A stretch of DNA of 34,126 nucleotides from Nitrospira sp. (GTDB lineage: Bacteria; Nitrospirota; Nitrospiria; Nitrospirales; Nitrospiraceae). Shown in pieces: positions 1 through 8,282 of the stretch. The stretch is taken from positions 1-34,126 of the forward strand of contig JACOEH010000050.1 in NCBI GenBank assembly GCA_024998685.1, given 5' to 3'. The notes beneath the pieces are model-generated. The model was not told the DNA's origin, ran no database searches, and saw only the letters and a program-made list of their open reading frames with translations. Within the stretch, counting starts at the first letter, position 1, and the number at the start of each line of letters is the position of its first letter. The position numbers and the translations under genes were made by a program.

Positions 1-102
1 CCGCGACACTGGAAAAATCCAAGCGCTGCGCGTCGCTTGATGACGTTCTCTCCAGGTTTCATACACATTTCCATCACTAACCGCTGGAATGAAGAGGAGA
101 CT

Positions 103-1710
103 ATGTCGAAGACATCATTGCGGTGGGTCTTGCTCATGGTGCCGCTCCTTGTTTTGGGAACGGACAGAGCGAACGCCGTCGAATATGGAGAACTGGTCCA
201 GAAAAACCCGTACGGATGCGAATCAACCGCCCCCGGGATCAGTGAGAAGCGATCCCCAGAAATCCCGTGCGGAACCTGGACGTTTAAGAGCACGGAAGAT
301 CCGGTGTTCAAGTTCATGCGGGATACCGGATGGATTACCCATGAGCGATATTTTGCCGTCTCAGAACAGACCGGGAAAAACTGGATCGAACCGCCCGATG
401 CGCATCTCAATCGCCGGAAGGACATCGACTGGAATCGCTACCTCAAAACCGCGCTGCACCTGCCGGACTGGATCGATCTCGGGCTCGAAAACCGGACCAG
501 ATTTGAGTCGTATGACCATCCTTGGCGGGCCAGCCAGATCGCCGGGAACGGAGCGACGGATTCGCAAGTCCCAATGCGTTCGCGGCTTCGTGTGGGACTG
601 GGCGGCAACGGGCCGTTGCGATTTCTGTTCGAAGGACAGGATTCGCGATCGTTTTTCAATGGAGAGCCTGGATCGTTCCGGGACACCACCATGATCGATG
701 AATTTGATATCACCCAATTGTTCGGCGCCTTGAAATTGGACAATGTCCTGGGAACCGGGTTGCGGACTGATTTCCTCTTTGGACGGTTTACCCTGGACCT
801 GGGCAATCGACGCCTGGTGGCGCGCAACGATTTTCGAAACACCACCAATGCCTTCGATGGGTTTCACTGGGCGATCAGTCGGGCCAAAAGCTGGAAGCTC
901 AGCGCCTTCGTCACGGAGACGGTCAATCGAGATGATGTGAGGCTCGATTCCGAGAACGACAAGTCGCTCTTCTGGGGCACCTATTTTGAGAGCCAGCATG
1001 TCCGCTGGTTTAACCTGGACGCCTACTACCTGGGCCTGAACGATCGGCGCGTGGCCAATGTCGCCAGCCAGCGCACCTATAACACGTTCGGCGGCCGGCT
1101 GTACAAAGACCCCAAGCCGGGAGAATTCGATTATGAAATTGAGACCGCCTGGCAGATCGGCCACCGGGGCGTGACCAAACACTTCGCCCATTTTGAGCAC
1201 CTCGATATCGGCTATATGTTCAACCTCCCGTGGACGCCCCGACTGATGTTTCAATTCGACTATGTCAGCGGTGATCGCAAGCCGGGCGATAGTCAGGACG
1301 AGGGGTTCGATACGTTATTTGGCGCGCGCAACTTTGAATACAACATGACCAGCATGTGGGGGCCGTTTTACCGCACCAACCTCATTACGCCGGGGTGGCG
1401 GCTGATCGTCAACCCCACACCCGATTGGATTTTGGAAGTCAAACATCGCGTCTGGTATCTCGCGCAGAGCCGGGATTTCTTCGGCAGTTCCGGCTTGCGG
1501 GATACCACTGGGAGCGCCGGCACCTCGCTGGGGCACGATATGCAACTGCGCGCCAGGTGGGCGGTCAGCAAGAATCTCGACTTTGACACCGGCTATATCC
1601 ATTGGTTCAAGGGGTCCTATTTCGACAGTCCCGTGATCCTGGCCCAAATGCCGACCGGCGGGAACAAAGATAGTGATTACTTCTATTTTCAAATACGACT
1701 TAGGATCTAG
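103..1710 (+). CDS. Alginate-export-family outer-membrane porin
   Basis: Predicted outer-membrane beta-barrel protein of about 535 residues, of the alginate export (AlgE-like) type, forming a channel for small solutes or anions. The N-terminus has a clear signal peptide (hydrophobic core VLLMVPLLVLG, likely cleavage after ANA near residue 25). The rest is rich in alternating aromatic and charged residues typical of barrel strands, and the C-terminus ends in a strand-like YFYFQIRLRI. I chose ATG 103 over the in-frame ATG at 37 because GAAGAGGAG lies just upstream and the signal peptide begins there. It sits 12 bases before modA, so it may share a transcript with the molybdate importer and could let oxyanions cross the outer membrane. 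That role is inference; the family name rests on overall sequence character. Confidence 0.75.
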   Translation: MSKTSLRWVLLMVPLLVLGTDRANAVEYGELVQKNPYGCESTAPGISEKRSPEIPCGTWTFKSTEDPVFKFMRDTGWITHERYFAVSEQTGKNWIEPPDAHLNRRKDIDWNRYLKTALHLPDWIDLGLENRTRFESYDHPWRASQIAGNGATDSQVPMRSRLRVGLGGNGPLRFLFEGQDSRSFFNGEPGSFRDTTMIDEFDITQLFGALKLDNVLGTGLRTDFLFGRFTLDLGNRRLVARNDFRNTTNAFDGFHWAISRAKSWKLSAFVTETVNRDDVRLDSENDKSLFWGTYFESQHVRWFNLDAYYLGLNDRRVANVASQRTYNTFGGRLYKDPKPGEFDYEIETAWQIGHRGVTKHFAHFEHLDIGYMFNLPWTPRLMFQFDYVSGDRKPGDSQDEGFDTLFGARNFEYNMTSMWGPFYRTNLITPGWRLIVNPTPDWILEVKHRVWYLAQSRDFFGSSGLRDTTGSAGTSLGHDMQLRARWAVSKNLDFDTGYIHWFKGSYFDSPVILAQMPTGGNKDSDYFYFQIRLRI

Positions 1711-1722
1711 AAAGGAGCAACC

Positions 1723-2478
1723 ATGAAACGAATAATTCTTGCATGGTGTCTGGTTCTCATCGCATGCACAGCGGTGACCCCGGTCTTCGCCGAACAAATG
1801 CTGGTGGCGGTGGCCGCGAATTTCATTCCCCCGTTCCGGGAAATCGCCCTGGAGTTCGAAAAATCCACCGGCCATCAGTTGAAAGTGGTTGGAGGGTCCT
1901 CCGGCAATTTCTATACGCAAATCAAGAACGGCGCCCCGTTCGACGTGTTCTTCTCCGCCGACAATGAACGTCCCAAAAAGTTGGAGGATGAAGGGTTGGG
2001 GGTCAAGGACACCCGCTTCACCTATGCCACCGGCCGACTCGTCCTGTGGAGTGCGAATGCCGACTTGATCAAGGGCGAAGAGACGGTACGCTCGAAGAAC
2101 TTCAAACGCCTGGCCATGGCGAATCCCAAGACGGCGCCTTACGGCGTCGCAGCGATGCAGGCTCTGCAAAAACTGGAACTCTGGGAGAGCGTACAGCCGC
2201 ACATTGTGATGGGGGAGAGCATCGGCCAGACCATGGGGTTCATCGAATCCGGCAATGCGCAGTTGGGCTTCGTGGCCTTGTCCCAGATCATGGACCCGAA
2301 GATCAAGGGAAAGGGCAGTCGCTGGGATGTCCCGACTAATCTGCACGAACCGATCCAACAAGATGTGATTCTATTGACGAAGGGAAAAGATAACGCAGGA
2401 GCCAAAGCCCTCTTGGAGTTCATCGCTGGCCCGCAATCCAAGACCATCATCGAACGCTATGGTTATGAATTGAACTAG
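1723..2478 (+). CDS. modA: Molybdate ABC transporter periplasmic binding protein ModA
   Basis: Periplasmic binding protein that captures molybdate (or tungstate) and delivers it to ModBC. It has 251 residues, the usual ModA length. A signal peptide ends near VFA (residue 23). The mature start MLVAVAANFIPPFREIA, the following GGSSGNFYTQI and the GAPFDVFFSAD segment are the conserved ModA oxyanion-pocket regions. LIAC at residues 12-15 resembles a lipobox, but the spacing is short, so a soluble periplasmic protein is more likely. The start is supported by AAAGGAG about 8 bases upstream. The gene follows the porin by 12 bases and is followed by a 120-base gap containing a strong hairpin, then modB. 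Confidence 0.93.
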   Translation: MKRIILAWCLVLIACTAVTPVFAEQMLVAVAANFIPPFREIALEFEKSTGHQLKVVGGSSGNFYTQIKNGAPFDVFFSADNERPKKLEDEGLGVKDTRFTYATGRLVLWSANADLIKGEETVRSKNFKRLAMANPKTAPYGVAAMQALQKLELWESVQPHIVMGESIGQTMGFIESGNAQLGFVALSQIMDPKIKGKGSRWDVPTNLHEPIQQDVILLTKGKDNAGAKALLEFIAGPQSKTIIERYGYELN

Positions 2479-2554
2479 GAGGACACTGGACCGTTCTGCC
2501 TTCTTTGAGGAGCGATTTCTACGGTCCGTTGACAACGTGGACGACTGACGATAC

Positions 2555-2580
2555 GCGCCGTCATCATCGGATGACGGCGC
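2555..2580 (+). promoter_or_regulatory. Perfect 11-bp hairpin between modA and modB
   Basis: GCGCCGTCATC (2555-2565), loop ATCG, then GATGACGGCGC (2570-2580) form an uninterrupted 11-bp stem. It ends 18 bases before the modB start, with no T-run after it. The position suits partial termination, transcript processing or protection of the modA 3' end, which often needs more copies than modBC. That role is inference. Confidence 0.5.
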
Positions 2581-2598
2581 TCACCACGGAACGCACAT

Positions 2599-3273
2599 AT
2601 GGGAGCCTTGACAGACCTGGATCTGAGCGCGCTGTGGGTCACCATTCGACTGGCCACGATGACCGTGGTCGTCCTGTTGATCGTGGGCACGCCCCTTGCC
2701 TGGTGGCTGGCTCACACCCGCTCTCGGTTTCGGCCGATTGTCGAGGCACTCGTGGCACTCCCGATCGTGCTGCCTCCCACCGTCCTGGGATTCTACATCC
2801 TCATCGCGCTGGGTCCTTACGGACCGCTCGGTCGTTTTGCAGATCTCACCTTGGCATTCACCTTCACCGGGCTGGTGATCGCCTCCGTCTTTTATTCAAT
2901 GCCGTTCGTGATTCAACCGCTGCAAAGCGCATTTGAAGCCGTCGGCAAGGCTCCATTGGAAGCGGCCTGGTCGCTTCGCGCGTCAAAGTGGGATGCGTTT
3001 CTCACGGTGATATCTCCGATCGCGCTGCGAGGATATATCAGCGCCATTGTGCTGGGGTTCGCGCATACGATGGGAGAGTTTGGAGTGGTGCTCATGGTCG
3101 GTGGATCGATCCCCGGACACACGCGTGTGCTGTCCACGACCATCTTTGAGCATGTCGAAGTCGGGGAATACGCCCACGCGCATGTCGTCTCGGCTTTCAT
3201 GCTGACGTTTTCGTTTCTCGTGTTGTTGGCCGTATTCATCGCGAACCGCCGATTTCCCATCCATGTGTCATGA
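2599..3273 (+). CDS. modB: Molybdate ABC transporter permease ModB
   Basis: Inner-membrane permease of the molybdate importer, 224 residues, the usual ModB length. About five hydrophobic segments are visible, beginning with TIRLATMTVVVLLIVGTPLAW. The cytoplasmic coupling region is recognisable around LEAAWSLRASKWDAF, and the family signature HTMGEFGVVLMVGGSIPG follows. There is no strong Shine-Dalgarno at ATG 2599, and the hairpin just upstream could affect translation. The stop codon overlaps the modC start in ATGA, which implies translational coupling. Substrate specificity is inferred from the modABC order. Confidence 0.92.
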   Translation: MGALTDLDLSALWVTIRLATMTVVVLLIVGTPLAWWLAHTRSRFRPIVEALVALPIVLPPTVLGFYILIALGPYGPLGRFADLTLAFTFTGLVIASVFYSMPFVIQPLQSAFEAVGKAPLEAAWSLRASKWDAFLTVISPIALRGYISAIVLGFAHTMGEFGVVLMVGGSIPGHTRVLSTTIFEHVEVGEYAHAHVVSAFMLTFSFLVLLAVFIANRRFPIHVS

Positions 3274-4361
3274 GCCGCTTGCTGGCCCGCTTTGATGTGC
3301 GATTTCCTGCTTTTCATCTGAACGTCGAGATGGATGCCCCCATGTCGGGTACTACCGCAATCTTCGGACCGTCCGGCTCGGGAAAAACCACGCTGTTGAG
3401 ATGCCTCGCCGGACTTGAGCGGGCTCCGAATGGCTTCATGCAGTTCGGCGACGAGATCTGGCAGGACGAAAAAAGAAATCTGTGCCGACCGCTCTCTCAA
3501 CGTCCAGTCGGGTATGTGTTCCAAGAACCGCGCTTGTTTCCCCATTACAACGTCCGCGCGAATCTTCTATACGGCTACAAACGCGTGCCTTCGGAGGAAC
3601 GCCGAATTGCGATGGAGCAGGTCGTCGAGATCTTGGGAATCGGCCACTTGCTTGAACGTCGCATTCACAAACTCTCCGGCGGCGAGCAACAGCGCGTCGC
3701 GATCGGTCGAGCCCTGCTGACCAGTCCCCAATTGCTGCTATTGGACGAACCTCTTGCCTCGCTCGATATTCAACGCAAACAAGAACTCCTTCCGTTCATG
3801 CGTCGCCTTCATGAGGAGTTGCACATTCCAGTGATGTACGTCAGTCATGCGGTCGCCGAAATTCTTCAACTGGCGGACCGTGTCGTGCTGCTGAAAGAAG
3901 GTCAGGTCGTCGGCGTCGGCACGCTCAATGAGATGTTCACGTCCCTCACGTTTCGTGGACAGTTCGGCGCGCATCGAATCGGCGCCATTTTGGAGGCTCC
4001 TGTGGTGGCTCATGAAGCGGAGTACGGCTTGACTCGACTGGAATTTAAGGGCCAGTTTCTCTTTGTGCCGCTTCAGGCCGTCGCAGTCGGGCAGGTCATG
4101 CGCGTCCACATCCTTTCCAGTGATGTGAGCGTGGTCATCGGTCGAACCGGCTGCCCGACCAGTGTGCTGAACGTTCTGGAGGCCACGATTATCGAAATCC
4201 GGGAAATGGATCAGGCGTCGGTAGACGTGCGGTTGGATATGGGCGCGCCCCTCGTGGCCAGCATCACGCGCAAATCGCTGATCACGCTGGGATTGAAACC
4301 GGGGCAGCGAGTCTTCGCGCATATCAAAGCCGTCGCGCTGAATGAAGAGTTGAGGGCCTAG
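3270..4361 (+). CDS. modC: Molybdate ABC transporter ATPase ModC
   Basis: Cytoplasmic ATPase that powers molybdate import, 363 residues. Walker A is GPSGSGKTT near residues 33-41, the ABC signature LSGGEQQ at 135-141, Walker B LLLLDEP at about 155-161, and the switch histidine is in MYVSHAVAE. The C-terminal third (about 290-355) is a TOBE/Mop domain that binds oxyanion and tunes the transporter; this domain distinguishes ModC from generic importers. The gene starts inside the modB stop codon (ATGA). The next confident gene downstream also carries a Mop domain. Confidence 0.94.
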   Translation: MSRLLARFDVRFPAFHLNVEMDAPMSGTTAIFGPSGSGKTTLLRCLAGLERAPNGFMQFGDEIWQDEKRNLCRPLSQRPVGYVFQEPRLFPHYNVRANLLYGYKRVPSEERRIAMEQVVEILGIGHLLERRIHKLSGGEQQRVAIGRALLTSPQLLLLDEPLASLDIQRKQELLPFMRRLHEELHIPVMYVSHAVAEILQLADRVVLLKEGQVVGVGTLNEMFTSLTFRGQFGAHRIGAILEAPVVAHEAEYGLTRLEFKGQFLFVPLQAVAVGQVMRVHILSSDVSVVIGRTGCPTSVLNVLEATIIEIREMDQASVDVRLDMGAPLVASITRKSLITLGLKPGQRVFAHIKAVALNEELRA

Positions 4362-4394
4362 CGGATTGAATCATCTGTGATCGGAGGTCTGATC

Positions 4395-4655
4395 ATGAAT
4401 CGTGAAACCACCTATGGCGGAAGAGTGCATGACCATCCCGGAGGAAACGTCCTCATCTCCGATTCCATGGTCAACGTGGTTGAAGGCATCGTGCATGGTC
4501 AACATTCGTGCAGGATGCCGGCTCAATCACACCTCTGGCGACTCCAGCGGTCGATAACGAGAGGCGACAAATCCGGCGCGCGCAATGTCTCAAACATCAT
4601 TCGTATCCAGGTGATCGACCCCCCGTTGCCGCAGCAGTCATCTCATTCCAATTAA
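4395..4655 (+). CDS. Small hypothetical protein, uncertain
   Basis: Possible 86-residue protein of unknown function. The best argument for it is GGAGG about 8 bases before ATG 4395. The first half (NRETTYGGRVHDHPGGNVLI) looks protein-like. The second half is Ser, Arg and Gln rich and looks like read-through of non-coding DNA, so the true peptide may be shorter or the gene decayed. It lies between modC and the HTH-Mop gene. No family was recognised. Confidence 0.28.
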   Translation: MNRETTYGGRVHDHPGGNVLISDSMVNVVEGIVHGQHSCRMPAQSHLWRLQRSITRGDKSGARNVSNIIRIQVIDPPLPQQSSHSN

Positions 4656-4771
4656 GAGGACCGATTGTCCCTGGTGAGCTCTCCTCTTCTTATGGATCAC
4701 CAATCAGGCCTGTCGAACTGCAATTCCGCAACAGATACTCAAAGCGTAGACCATTCGGATAGGAGCCGACG

Positions 4772-5164
4772 ATGGCCAAAAGGATGATGGGCGATGTGCT
4801 CACCGCTCGGGAAGCGGCACGATATGTTCGGCTGACCTTACCGACTTTCTACCGCTATATCTGGGAGGGCAAAATTGAGGCGCCGAAAATCGGAGGACGC
4901 TATCGGTTTACCAAATCATTGCTCGACCGGTGGCTGGGCAAAAAAACCTCAGGCGCCGGTGACGTCAGTGGGCGAAATAAGCTCGTCGGTCTGGTGACGG
5001 CGATCAAGCGGGATGCGATCATGGCGCAGATCGATGTCGACATCGGTGTTCACAAGATTACCGCCGTGATCACTCGGGATGCGCTGGACGAACTCGGGCT
5101 TCGCATCGGGGACACTGCGATTGCCTTGGTCAAAGCGACCGAGGTCATGATCGTGAAAGACTAA
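4772..5164 (+). CDS. HTH-Mop fusion: excisionase-like DNA-binding and molybdate-binding protein
   Basis: A 130-residue two-domain protein. Residues about 8-58 form an excisionase/MerR-like winged helix-turn-helix (LTAREAARYVRLTLPTFYRY, followed by GKIEAPKIGGRYRF). Residues about 68-130 form a Mop/TOBE molbindin domain that binds molybdate or tungstate, ending IALVKATEVMIV. The layout suggests a molybdate-sensing DNA-binding protein, analogous to but not homologous in its DNA-binding part with ModE. The likely targets are the adjacent transporter genes; that is inference. The start is supported by TAGGAG upstream. It closely resembles the free Mop protein at 5305. Confidence 0.82.
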   Translation: MAKRMMGDVLTAREAARYVRLTLPTFYRYIWEGKIEAPKIGGRYRFTKSLLDRWLGKKTSGAGDVSGRNKLVGLVTAIKRDAIMAQIDVDIGVHKITAVITRDALDELGLRIGDTAIALVKATEVMIVKD

Positions 5165-5304
5165 CTCGCTCGATTGATCGACCTCTTGCTTCAAAAAGAC
5201 TAGCAAGAAATTCTTACCGAACATACATCATTTTCTCAGCGGAGGATGCTACGCTACGATTAGAAGTCAGGGAGGATTCTTTACTTACATAAGGAGGACA
5301 GACG

Positions 5305-5508
5305 ATGAAACTCAGCGCACGCAATCAATTTCAAGGCACCGTCACTCGCATCACTGAAGGACAAGCGATGGCCGAGGTGACGGTCAAGGTCGGCACACTC
5401 GAGTTTGTTGCAGCCATCACGGAAGGGTCCGTGAAGAGCATGGGCTTAAAGGTGAACGACTCTGTGACGGTCGCCATCAAGGCGACCGAGGTGATGGTCG
5501 GAAAGTAA
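5305..5508 (+). CDS. mop: Molbindin (single Mop domain)
   Basis: A 67-residue free-standing Mop domain, the standard length for molbindins, which oligomerise and store or buffer molybdate in the cytoplasm. It starts MKLSARNQFQGTVTRI and has the conserved end VAIKATEVMVG, nearly the same as the end of the HTH-Mop protein upstream, so the two Mop domains are paralogous. AAGGAGG lies about 8 bases before ATG 5305. A perfect hairpin follows 39 bases after the stop, consistent with the end of a transcript. Confidence 0.88.
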   Translation: MKLSARNQFQGTVTRITEGQAMAEVTVKVGTLEFVAAITEGSVKSMGLKVNDSVTVAIKATEVMVGK

Positions 5509-5547
5509 CACCGCTGTTTATCACATCGCGATAGAGCCGCATATGTC

Positions 5548-5579
5548 CCGCTTGCCTGCTCATTGGAGCAGGCAAGCGG
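5548..5579 (+). terminator. Perfect 14-bp hairpin, probable terminator
   Basis: CCGCTTGCCTGCTC (5548-5561), loop ATTG, then GAGCAGGCAAGCGG (5566-5579): 14 of 14 pairs. It lies 39 bases after the mop stop and faces the recombinase remnant on the other strand. No T-run follows on either side, so it may work as a transcript-end stabiliser or bidirectional barrier rather than a classical intrinsic terminator. Confidence 0.6.
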
Positions 5580-5639
5580 TCCGTTGGGCGTGTCGTAGAC
5601 GACTGCCGATTCCGTACATCTTCTCTTCAACCTGTTGAT

Positions 5640-5861
5640 CCCTTCTGCTACCACGAGCCTCTGCTGTCCCTGGATCAGGCGGTATAAATCGACCAGATCC
5701 AATGCCCATGCTCCCAACTTTTTCAACAAGCGGCCGTACGTGGTCACAGTCAACCCCATAGATGCATGGTCCAGTGGCTCATCCGTCAACAAGATCGACG
5801 CACAGGTATACCGCCAACAATACAATACGAAGTGAGACTCAAGAGAATCGAAAAAGATACA
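5640..5861 (-). pseudogene. Tyrosine recombinase/phage integrase, decayed C-terminal remnant
   Basis: On the - strand the translation reads RYTCASILL, then LDHASMGLTVTTYGRLLKK. This matches the C-terminal boxes of tyrosine recombinases: the R-H-T-x-A-S box (here with Tyr for His), L-G-H-A-S (here L-D-H-A-S), and T-V-x-T-Y-G-R with the nucleophilic Tyr encoded at 5736-5738. About ten residues normally lying between the boxes are missing, and no N-terminal or core-binding part is visible, so this is a broken gene. Its limits are approximate. It lies between the molybdenum block and the accessory operon, where an island edge would be expected. Confidence 0.55.
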
Positions 5862-6244
5862 CCCATGTATCTGTTTTGATTCTAGAGCTCTTCCATTAGT
5901 TTCTATCAGTCAAAAGCCGACTCAACAATTCTACATAATGAAGAACTTACGAAGTGTGAGAGATAGACGCACGGATTCCCACCGTGAGCACCATCCTTGC
6001 TTGTCGGCATAACCAGATCTTTATCGACGCATCAAACGCTTGGTCACATTGACGAATCGATTACACGAGGGGACTTCTCTCAGGACAGTATTTTATACAT
6101 TGCCGAGTCATTCGGCTTCCTGTAGAAATCCGATGCGCGATGATCTCTTGAAGTATTTGAGCCTAGGAGAAATCTGAACCTTTAACGTGTGATTCCATCA
6201 AGAACGCCGAACATCACGAAGCTCTTAAAAATTGGGAGGTCCCC
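5862..6244. other. Intergenic region before the protease/TIR operon
   Basis: This 383-base stretch holds no convincing gene and looks AT-richer than its flanks. It should contain the promoter for the + strand run starting at 6245. The best pair I can see is TTGCCG (6100-6105) and TAGAAA (6123-6128) with a 17-base spacer, which is weak. AATTGGGAGGT just before 6245 is the ribosome binding site of the first gene. Confidence 0.4.
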
Positions 6245-8224
6245 GTGGCTGAAGAACAGAAACCACGATCAATGGAACGGCGAGGCATATTTCCGGCTCG
6301 GGAACTCATTGTCGTTGCAAAACGCGAAGCCGAATTGCGTGTGACTCATGAAGGGATCGCTTCCCCCAAGGGAACAGATACGACGCCTCTGACGGAGTTG
6401 CTTTCGTCGGAAGGCGCCGTTCTGCGTCCACTCTTCGGCGTTAGTGAAAATCGATTGAGGAATGAGGCCTTGTCAAAGAAGTCGCCCACGAATGCGGAAG
6501 TGCCGGATCTTGCGGTGTACTACAAGGTCGAGGCGCCAGATGAGAGGCTGGATTCTTTAGCTGAGCGTCTACGACAGTTGGATGTTATTGAGGCGGCCTA
6601 TGTGAAGCCGGCTGCGCAGCTTCCTCGCCTCAACGACATGCTTCCCTCTAAAGAGGAACCTCCAGTTCATACACCGGACTTTACGGCCCGCCAAGGTTAT
6701 CTCGACGCCGCACCGGGCGGGATCGATGCACGATATGCATGGACACAACTTGGTGGTGGCGGTGCCGGCGTGAGAATCGTGGACATTGAAGGGGCCTGGC
6801 GGTTCAGCCATGAGGATTTGGGACAGAGTCAGGGAGGGGTAATCGGCGGGACACAATTAGATGATCTCGTCTGGCGCAACCATGGAACAGCCGTGATTGG
6901 CGAGTTTGGTGGAGACCGGACCGGTTTTGGCGTAACCGGTATTTGTCCAGAGGCCAACGTCCAAGCGGTTTCGATCGGTGATCTTGGCTCGGCTCCCGCT
7001 ATCCGACAGGCCGCGAATACGCTCAATCCTGGCGATATCCTCCTGATTGAACTCCATCGGCCCGGCCCACGGGCAACCGGACAAGGCCAGGAGGGATTCA
7101 TCGCAATCGAGTGGTGGCCTGATGATTTTGACGCCATTCGGTATGCCACCAGTCGTGGCATCATCGTGGTAGAAGCCGCAGGCAACGGGGCTGAGAACCT
7201 GGATGATCCAATCTACAATACGCCAGAGGCCGGCTTTCCCTCGACCTGGACAAATCCCTTTAATCGTGCCAATCGCGATTCCGGTGCAATTGTCGTGGGG
7301 GCTGGTGCTCCACCGCCAGGCACGCATGACCGGGATTATGGGCCTGATCGGTCCCGCCTGGATTTCTCAAACTGGGGTGCGGTGGTGGATGCCCAGGGTT
7401 GGGGACGGGAAGTCACCACATGTGGCTACGGCGATCTTCAGGGAGGAACCAACGAGGATGAGTGGTACACCGATCAGTTTAGTGGAACCTCCAGCGCGTC
7501 ACCAATCGTTGTCGGGGCATTAGGGTGCGTGCAGGGGATTGTCCGTGCTCAAGGAAAGTCTCCTCTGGCTCCGGCGGAGGCAAGGAATTTACTTCGGGCT
7601 ACTGGTTCCCCTCAGCAGGATGCACCTGGACGTCCAAGCACTCAACGGATCGGCAACCGACCCGATCTTCGACAAATGGTTCTCCGTATAAAAGGGAAGG
7701 ATGTCAAAGATACGAAGGAGAAGGACCGGAAGGAGCTCAAAGACGTTCCCAAAGAAAAGGACAAGGATCGCAAGGAGTTCAAGGACCTGCCGAAAGAAAA
7801 AGATTTCAAGGAGTCTAAAGAACTCAAAGAGAAAGAGAAGGACAAGGAAGGGAAAGAAGGGAAAGAAAAGGATCACAAAGAAACGAAGGACGTAAAAGAC
7901 AAGGAAAAAGAACACAAAGAGAAAGATCGAAAGGAATTTAAAGAAAAAGACAAAGACAAAGACATCAGAGAGGATTTGTCGATCGAACCACAGAGATCCG
8001 CTTCATTCGAAGAACGTCTCGTCCGGATAGAGAAGGCCGTGAACCAGTTGGTCCACTTTATCGGACCGGAGCTACGCCCGGATTTGAAATGGGGTGCACT
8101 GATGCACGAACCGGCGGCGCCCGGTTCAGATCCCACCATATTGAGCCAACAACTTCGCAAAGAGGCTTCAGATACCAAACGAGTCAAGGATGGTAAGGAC
8201 CTCGAAAAGCTGAAAGAAGGCTAG
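6245..8224 (+). CDS. Subtilisin-like (S8) serine protease with Lys/Glu-rich tail and shared C-terminal module
   Basis: A 659-residue protein starting at GTG with GGGAGG 5 bases upstream. No signal peptide is seen, so it is probably cytoplasmic, which is unusual for this family. Residues about 20-140 resemble a propeptide-like region. Residues about 160-470 form an S8 catalytic domain with a complete triad: Asp180 in IVDIEG, His213 in RNHGTAV and Ser416 in SGTSSASP. Residues 483-580 are an almost pure Lys/Glu/Asp low-complexity stretch. Residues 587-659 form a small module (HFIGPELRPDL and a DLEKLKE end) repeated at the C-terminus of the next gene product. It heads a co-directional run of seven genes. 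The protease call is firm; its target is unknown. Confidence 0.9.
   Translation: MAEEQKPRSMERRGIFPARELIVVAKREAELRVTHEGIASPKGTDTTPLTELLSSEGAVLRPLFGVSENRLRNEALSKKSPTNAEVPDLAVYYKVEAPDERLDSLAERLRQLDVIEAAYVKPAAQLPRLNDMLPSKEEPPVHTPDFTARQGYLDAAPGGIDARYAWTQLGGGGAGVRIVDIEGAWRFSHEDLGQSQGGVIGGTQLDDLVWRNHGTAVIGEFGGDRTGFGVTGICPEANVQAVSIGDLGSAPAIRQAANTLNPGDILLIELHRPGPRATGQGQEGFIAIEWWPDDFDAIRYATSRGIIVVEAAGNGAENLDDPIYNTPEAGFPSTWTNPFNRANRDSGAIVVGAGAPPPGTHDRDYGPDRSRLDFSNWGAVVDAQGWGREVTTCGYGDLQGGTNEDEWYTDQFSGTSSASPIVVGALGCVQGIVRAQGKSPLAPAEARNLLRATGSPQQDAPGRPSTQRIGNRPDLRQMVLRIKGKDVKDTKEKDRKELKDVPKEKDKDRKEFKDLPKEKDFKESKELKEKEKDKEGKEGKEKDHKETKDVKDKEKEHKEKDRKEFKEKDKDKDIREDLSIEPQRSASFEERLVRIEKAVNQLVHFIGPELRPDLKWGALMHEPAAPGSDPTILSQQLRKEASDTKRVKDGKDLEKLKEG
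7691..7972 (+). repeat. Lys/Glu/Asp-rich low-complexity coding repeat (S8 protease tail)
   Basis: About 94 codons are almost only AAA/AAG, GAA/GAG and GAT/GAC, in degenerate KEKD/KDKE units. The stretch is predicted to be a highly charged helix or disordered linker. A shorter region of the same composition occurs in the next gene at 9369-9498. Confidence 0.85.
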
Positions 8225-8282
8225 GTGCGTTGAAGTCCATTAACTGAACAACGCGACTCCCAGATATGACAAGGAGGGAAAG

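Noticed and set aside
361-1254. Long - strand ORF opposite the porin gene
   Set aside because: It has no ribosome site, its composition is that of an antisense shadow, and the + strand encodes a clear signal peptide and barrel protein.
1315-2361. 348-codon - strand ORF across the porin end and modA
   Set aside because: It lies antisense to two confident genes and shows no recognisable domain.
5331-5825. Full-length reading of the - strand ORF as an intact integrase
   Set aside because: Only the part above about 5640 resembles a recombinase; the rest runs antisense into mop, and the N-terminal domains are absent. Kept as a remnant only.
7589-7915. Phe/Leu-rich - strand ORF opposite the Lys/Glu tail
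   Set aside because: It is the antisense of AAG/GAA repeats, which always reads as Leu, Phe and Ser codons; it is not a membrane protein.
7691-7972. Possible CRISPR or tandem DNA repeat
   Set aside because: The repetition is at the protein level (Lys/Glu codons) with no constant repeat unit or spacers.
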